Shown here: positions 8,658 to 12,242 of the stretch, one piece after another
Layout of the letters: the number at the start of each line of letters is the position of its first letter
How positions within the stretch are numbered: the stretch's first letter is position 1
Assembly: GCA_001931875.2 (NCBI GenBank)
Contig: MSJH02000024.1
Location: forward strand, 1 to 12,242
Direction: 5' to 3'
From: Byssochlamys sp. IMV 00236
Taxonomy: Eukaryota > Ascomycota > Eurotiomycetes > Eurotiales > Thermoascaceae
DNA length: 12,242 bases
The notes under the pieces: model-generated
The model's database searches: none
What the model saw: only the letters and a program-made list of their open reading frames with translations
Told to the model about the DNA's origin: nothing
Made by a program: the position numbers and the translations under genes

Positions 8658-9029
8658 CAGAAATTAGACTAGTATTACGGGCGCTACCTCTATACATTAC
8701 CTATGATATCACCCAGCAAAGCCTTTGAATGTGTAGCGTCACGCTAAACACGGCTTTATAAAGTCGCCATACTGGTTTGTTTCTTTTCAAAAAGAAGAGA
8801 GATAAAAAAGAAAAGTTATTTATTTATTCTAATTTTATGTTGTCAGTCTATCAGCAAAGATGCGAGAACACGTGTAATTAAGATAGCATTGTATTTTATA
8901 TCATAGAGTGAATTGGACAGCCTTAGGTTAGGCAGAGCTTTGGTAATGTGAAGTTGTATAGTGACAACATAGATAACGCCCTAAGGAAGCGCCCGTAGTA
9001 TTAGCTTATTTTCTGGTGCATGTAGTGTT
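8644..9029. repeat. Nested inverted-repeat unit (MITE-like), 386 bp
   Basis: The sequence from 8644 (AACACTACATGCACCAGAAA) reappears inverted ending at 9029. The outer 20 bases are identical, and about 40 of 46 match across the arm, including ACGGGCGCT. Weaker similarity continues inward (CTATGNTNTCAC). The interior shows no coding signal. This shape fits a small non-autonomous DNA transposon inserted in the larger element. I see no clear target-site duplication, so insertion is inferred from the arms alone. Confidence 0.6.
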
Positions 9030-9117
9030 CACCTTAATAAAAAGAAGATAATAGCAAATCATATTTTGTATTTAAACGTAGAATTGTTTCAACGCTTGAA
9101 TTCTGAAAATGTGAGAT

Positions 9118-9203
9118 TGATTTTGATTGGACAACGGCATCGATTGTGACTAGCCCTTGACATCAATCCTGATTGGCTGCGACATTGCTTATTGGAAGCA
9201 CTG
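9118..9203 (-). repeat. Right terminal inverted repeat
   Basis: Read on the minus strand it starts CAGTGCTTCCAATAAGCAATGTCGCAG and matches the left end, apart from the missing 23-bp block and a different spacer near 9131-9158. ATTGG (reverse of CCAAT) occurs at 9126-9130, 9172-9176 and 9191-9195. The outer TA is 9204-9205. It ends 100 bp before the WBP11 start codon. Confidence 0.85.
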
Positions 9204-9303
9204 TAAAGAGGAGTGATGAACTGCAATAACCAGTCACATCTGCTGTTTAAATCCATGAAATGACATTGTGAAGGTTCCTTTTGTTTCTATACTCAGAATA
9301 ATA

Positions 9304-10682
9304 ATGGGAAAGTCTAATCGATCCATTAATCCAGCAGATGCTTTACGTAATAAACATAATTATAAAGTCAATAACTTACTAAATATATACATTGTGTGCA
9401 TAAATAGGTAAAAAGCAGCGAAAGAGAGAGCTTAAAAAAGTAAGAAGGGAAGAAAAAGTGAATATAGTTAATAACCGGTCTTTAAGAATAAAGAAGAACG
9501 TAAACGTGCACGTGAAAGCGTTTTGGCAAAGAAAGATGTCAACAAAGTGAAAGGTGAAATATCAAGATTAGAGCATTTAGGTACATGTATATTTGCACAA
9601 TTATAGCAATAACTTCCCCATGTTGACTTTTTTTATACATGATAGCCAGCAGTGGTCAATTGAGTAAACAGGATCAAGCACGCTTAGATAATTTGAAAGC
9701 AGAGGCTAACAAGATTGAAAAAGCCAAAAAGGTAAAAGGAATAAATTATCAACCATGCAATTTTAATAACAATCATTCACTATAAACAGAACGCTGGAAG
9801 CCAACTCACAGGGTAATACTAGGAGATAAATAAAAGCCATAGATTTCTAATGCCTTGTCCAGGGCCCAAGCAGCTTATCTCGCACGTATGCAGGAACAGG
9901 AACGAAAGCATGAAGGAGAGTCAAGGAAATTGGTGTATGACCCAAAGAGCGGAAAGTTTGTGCCGGCAAAGAAGAAAGGTAGGTTAAGGTATAGTAACAG
10001 ACGGCAATAACTCATATCATATACAGATGCCACATCATCAAAAAGGACAGCAGCAGATCAAAGCGATGGAGACGAAGATGAGACTACTGGATCAGAAAGC
10101 GAGACAGATACATCGAGTGATACAAGCGACACAAATAGTATTGGTAGTATAGAAGGCATTGAAACTGAGGAAGATGAAAATGAAGAAGATCAAATACCTT
10201 TACCAGAGTCTGAACAAAAGAAAGAGGAAAACAAAAAGAAAGAGCTGACGGAATCTGATGATGAATACGAAATTCCTTTGCCACCTGGCCCACCTCCACC
10301 TAAACCATTTGCCTCACAAGTTCCACCACAGGCACATGGAGGCAGAGTGCCACCGCCACCTCCGCCATTGCCTTCAAATTATCAACAGCTGCAACAACAA
10401 CAACAGCCGTATATGGCATATCCACAATATTATTATCCACAGCCTCATTATCCACAACCTCAGCATTCACAGTATCAAGCAGCACCTGTGACATATTCAT
10501 CATCACCTGTAAAATATGATTCACAAGTCAAAGAATCGAATGAAGCAAAGGAGCAACCGAAGAAGCCGGTTGTAGCAACTATATCGGCTGAACCACAATT
10601 AAGAGACCTTCAAAAGGAGCTGTTGGGATTTGTACCAGTGTCTGTTCGTCGTAAACAAGTAAAAACCAATAAAAATGCATAA
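9304..10682 (+). CDS. WBP11-like splicing factor, seven exons
   Basis: WBP11 proteins are nuclear, bind WW domains through proline-rich runs and take part in pre-mRNA splicing. Exons are 9304-9346, 9408-9439, 9487-9580, 9646-9731, 9790-9812, 9863-9978 and 10027-10682. The six introns (47-65 nt) all have GT-AG ends and keep frame. The product is 349 aa. The N-terminus MGKSNRSINPADALRKK then QRKRELKKNKEERKRARE matches the WBP11 N-terminal domain (about residues 1-75, basic and helical). Next come VYDPKSGKFVP (before residue 132), a Ser/Asp/Glu-rich acidic part (about 140-205), proline runs LPPGPPPPKPF and PPPPPPLP (about 212-245), a Gln/Pro/Tyr-rich stretch, and the C-terminal FVPVSVRRK. The start is fixed by the conserved MGKS. 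Exon 5 is only 23 nt. The gene body faces away from the transposon just upstream. Confidence 0.9.
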
Positions 10683-10769
10683 CAATATAAACATTGCATA
10701 ATTTGTGGAACAGTCCAGAATGAAATAGTTTTCTAAAGTTCAGGAAATATAATGAAACACATAGTCTCT

Positions 10770-10775
10770 TTTATT
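10770..10775 (-). terminator. Poly(A) signal for the CBM21 gene
   Basis: AATAAA on the minus strand lies 36 nt past the stop of the CBM21 protein gene, within the 129-bp gap to the convergent WBP11 stop. Confidence 0.45.
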
Positions 10776-10811
10776 GCTATTTTTGTTTCTATGACTACAT
10801 GATGAAACTAT

Positions 10812-11525
10812 TTACAAATGAATAATACATGTGCTTTTGACAATAATTGTCTTTAAGGGATAGTACTCTAATTGTAATGGTGAGGTAATGATAAGGTCGT
10901 CTGTATCAGCGGGTTCATCATCGGAACTGCTACTACCGCTATCACTGTTGCAGCCTATTGATTTACCAATGTACGCTTTAGAGACGATATCTAATCGATA
11001 ATCACGGCAACGGTTGTTGTCCCAATACTCTTTACCATTCACGAGGTACTGAAGGGCTAAGGATATGTGGCGTACTGTATTGACGTCGAGATCGATTCTG
11101 AACATGAATCTGTCTTTACTGTCTAGTATAGACTCTTTATAGGCCGCATGGACTTCTTGATAGGTTTGCCAGTTATCCAGAGTGTATCGAACTTTGACCA
11201 ACTTTTCATAAGCAATGTTGGCTACTTGACAGTGACCGATGAGGAAATGCGATTGATCAGACCTTGAGAGTTTAATCGACTCAAGGGCGATAGGTCTACC
11301 AGGATGTCCGTGATGAGGCCAATTGGTACGGCGAAGGCGATGGGTATAGGAAATAAAGGGTGAAGGATTACTTTGACAGGCAGTGGGTTGATCTGTCTTT
11401 ACAAAGATGCGAATATCTTCTAATGTATCTTTGAATCGAACCGATTTTTTTTCTTTTCTTGCTGATTCCAAAGAAGTGACCAGTGGGATAGACGCTTTTG
11501 CATTAAGAGACACTTTACGGAGCAT
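10812..11525 (-). CDS. Protein phosphatase 1 regulatory subunit with CBM21 domain (glycogen targeting)
   Basis: Proteins of this type (animal PPP1R3, yeast Gac1/Pig) tether protein phosphatase 1 to glycogen and so promote dephosphorylation of glycogen synthase. The gene is intronless, 237 aa. The PP1-docking RVxF motif is KSVRF at about 27-31. A CBM21 starch/glycogen-binding domain spans about 80-180: GHCQVANIAYEKLVKVRYTL, WQTYQEV, DRFMFRIDL, LALQYLVNGKEYWDNN and RDYRL. WDNN is the strongest family signature. A Ser/Asp-rich tail follows (about 194-210). I chose the ATG at 11525 because the frame upstream to 11612 encodes only an F/L/S-rich translation of a T/C-rich leader. It is short compared with Gac1, closer to animal PPP1R3 size. 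It lies head-to-tail behind the homeobox gene with about 100 bp between them. Confidence 0.92.
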   Translation of the reverse strand: MLRKVSLNAKASIPLVTSLESARKEKKSVRFKDTLEDIRIFVKTDQPTACQSNPSPFISYTHRLRRTNWPHHGHPGRPIALESIKLSRSDQSHFLIGHCQVANIAYEKLVKVRYTLDNWQTYQEVHAAYKESILDSKDRFMFRIDLDVNTVRHISLALQYLVNGKEYWDNNRCRDYRLDIVSKAYIGKSIGCNSDSGSSSSDDEPADTDDLIITSPLQLEYYPLKTIIVKSTCIIHL

Positions 11526-11622
11526 TTTGACTGAAAGGGAAAAAAGTAGAGAGAGAAAAAGAAGAAAAAAAAAAAAACATTGTTGTCTCTCCACAAATGT
11601 CTTTTTATTCATAAAGGAGTAT

Positions 11623-12210
11623 TCATTTCCTTGTAGAATGTATCTTCCTATGATGGCGCTTTGAACCTATACTGAAGATTAGCGACATGTATAGAAAGTT
11701 TAGATATGAAATTATTACCTTCTATTATCTGTGGTAATAATCTTCGCCTGGCATTAATGAACCAGTTGCTTATTTGATTTAATGTTAAACCAGTCTTTTG
11801 TTTCAATTCCTTTTTTTCTGATTCAGTTGGATATGGATTATGACAATGTTCAATTAACCATTGTCTTAGAATGACTGTGATCGATTTTGGTAGATTACCA
11901 CGTCTTTTTTTCTTTATCTGACTACTGATTGATCCTATGTCATCATCATCCATCTCTATTCTGTATTCAGACCATAGCTTGCCATTTGATTTAAGCATCG
12001 AATGAACCATCTCCTTCTTTTTCTCTATAAGTGGACTGCAATAATAAGGTATATAAATTCGATGAGTTACACCAGATAGATCTGAAGGGTAAGAATGATC
12101 ATGAAATAAAATGACAGGTTTAAACACTTGAGGCTATACATGGATATAAAATAGGATAATGATAAATGATCCTAGCAACAACAATAAATATAATAACAAT
12201 GTATTACCAT
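11623..12210 (-). CDS. Small TALE-class homeodomain protein
   Basis: A DNA-binding transcription factor. The homeodomain (about residues 75-137) reads [20 protein letters not shown], then [10 protein letters not shown] with the three-residue PYP loop insertion that defines TALE, and ends in [16 protein letters not shown]. Proposed exons are 12210-12208 (ATG only), 12133-11719 and 11666-11623. Intron 1 (12207-12134, 74 nt) supplies a start, giving MPQVFKPV; without it there is a stop just upstream and no good ATG. Exon 1 may extend beyond the visible ATG, because no stop precedes it in frame and the window ends. Intron 2 (11718-11667, 52 nt, branch-like GCTAATC) gives the tail [14 protein letters not shown]. 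Unspliced, the protein would end in frame at 11648. An acidic patch MDDDDIG precedes the homeodomain. The target genes are unknown. Confidence 0.8.
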
Positions 12211-12242
12211 GGCAACAAATGAAGAGAAAAAAAAAAAAAAAA

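Larger units (their letters stand above)
6006..9203. mobile_element. 3.2-kb Tc1/mariner (IS630 superfamily) element with passenger DNA
   Basis: The two ends are inverted copies starting CAGTGCT(C/T)CCAA, each bordered outside by TA (6004-6005 and 9204-9205), the target duplication expected of Tc1/mariner. Longer blocks also match in inverted order, for example 6057-6073 with 9159-9175 and 6090-6102 with 9118-9130, so this pair of ends belongs together. Inside are a transposase pseudogene on the plus strand (6156-7221), an unrecognised coding region on the minus strand (7383-8657), and a nested inverted-repeat unit (8644-9029). At 3198 bp it is about twice a normal Tc1 element, and the extra length is the passenger part. 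It looks immobile on its own but the ends could be mobilised in trans. Confidence 0.85.

Noticed and set aside
8644..8740. An extra upstream exon for the passenger gene, joined across an intron at 8649-8697
   Set aside because: The proposed intron coincides with an arm of the nested inverted repeat, so the apparent exon is more simply explained as sequence of that repeat unit.
10258..10491. His-rich 77-codon frame overlapping the last WBP11 exon
   Set aside because: It is a frame shift of the proline/glutamine-rich repeat codons of WBP11, and the WBP11 frame continues through it.

Overview
This window looks like nuclear DNA of an early-diverging fungus, most likely Mucoromycota (Mucorales-like). 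The evidence is AT-rich intergenic DNA, many short GT-AG introns (47 to 81 nt, one of 136 nt), closely packed genes on both strands, and fungal-type SAR1, mitochondrial EF-G2, uS15, WBP11, CBM21 and TALE homeodomain proteins. The placement is inferred from gene content and style; no marker gene proves it.

Layout: 1-709 is AT-rich intergenic DNA. 710-1524 (-) is a five-exon SAR1 GTPase gene. 1525-2193 is the divergent upstream region shared with MEF2, and it holds a possible orphan spliced exon on the minus strand. 2194-4741 (+) is MEF2, the mitochondrial ribosome-recycling EF-G. It is convergent with 4959-5550 (-), a two-exon gene for ribosomal protein uS15 (RPS13). 5551-6003 is upstream DNA with a 31-T tract.

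6006-9203 is a 3.2-kb Tc1/mariner-type element. It has matching inverted ends starting CAGTGCT and TA on both outer sides. It carries a decayed DDE transposase (+), an unrecognised passenger coding region on the opposite strand (partly broken, with one intact 108-codon ORF), and a nested 386-bp inverted-repeat unit. This is the least ordinary part of the window.

9304-10682 (+) is a seven-exon WBP11-like splicing-factor gene whose start codon lies only about 100 bp from the transposon end. It converges with 10812-11525 (-), a PP1 glycogen-targeting regulatory subunit (RVxF motif plus CBM21). Upstream of that, on the same strand, is 11623-12210, a small TALE homeodomain gene whose 5' end may run off the window.

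The host genes belong to separate housekeeping pathways: COPII budding, mitochondrial translation, cytosolic ribosome, splicing, glycogen control and transcription. They do not form a functional cluster. All exon boundaries were derived by eye from reading frame, GT-AG sites and family conservation.
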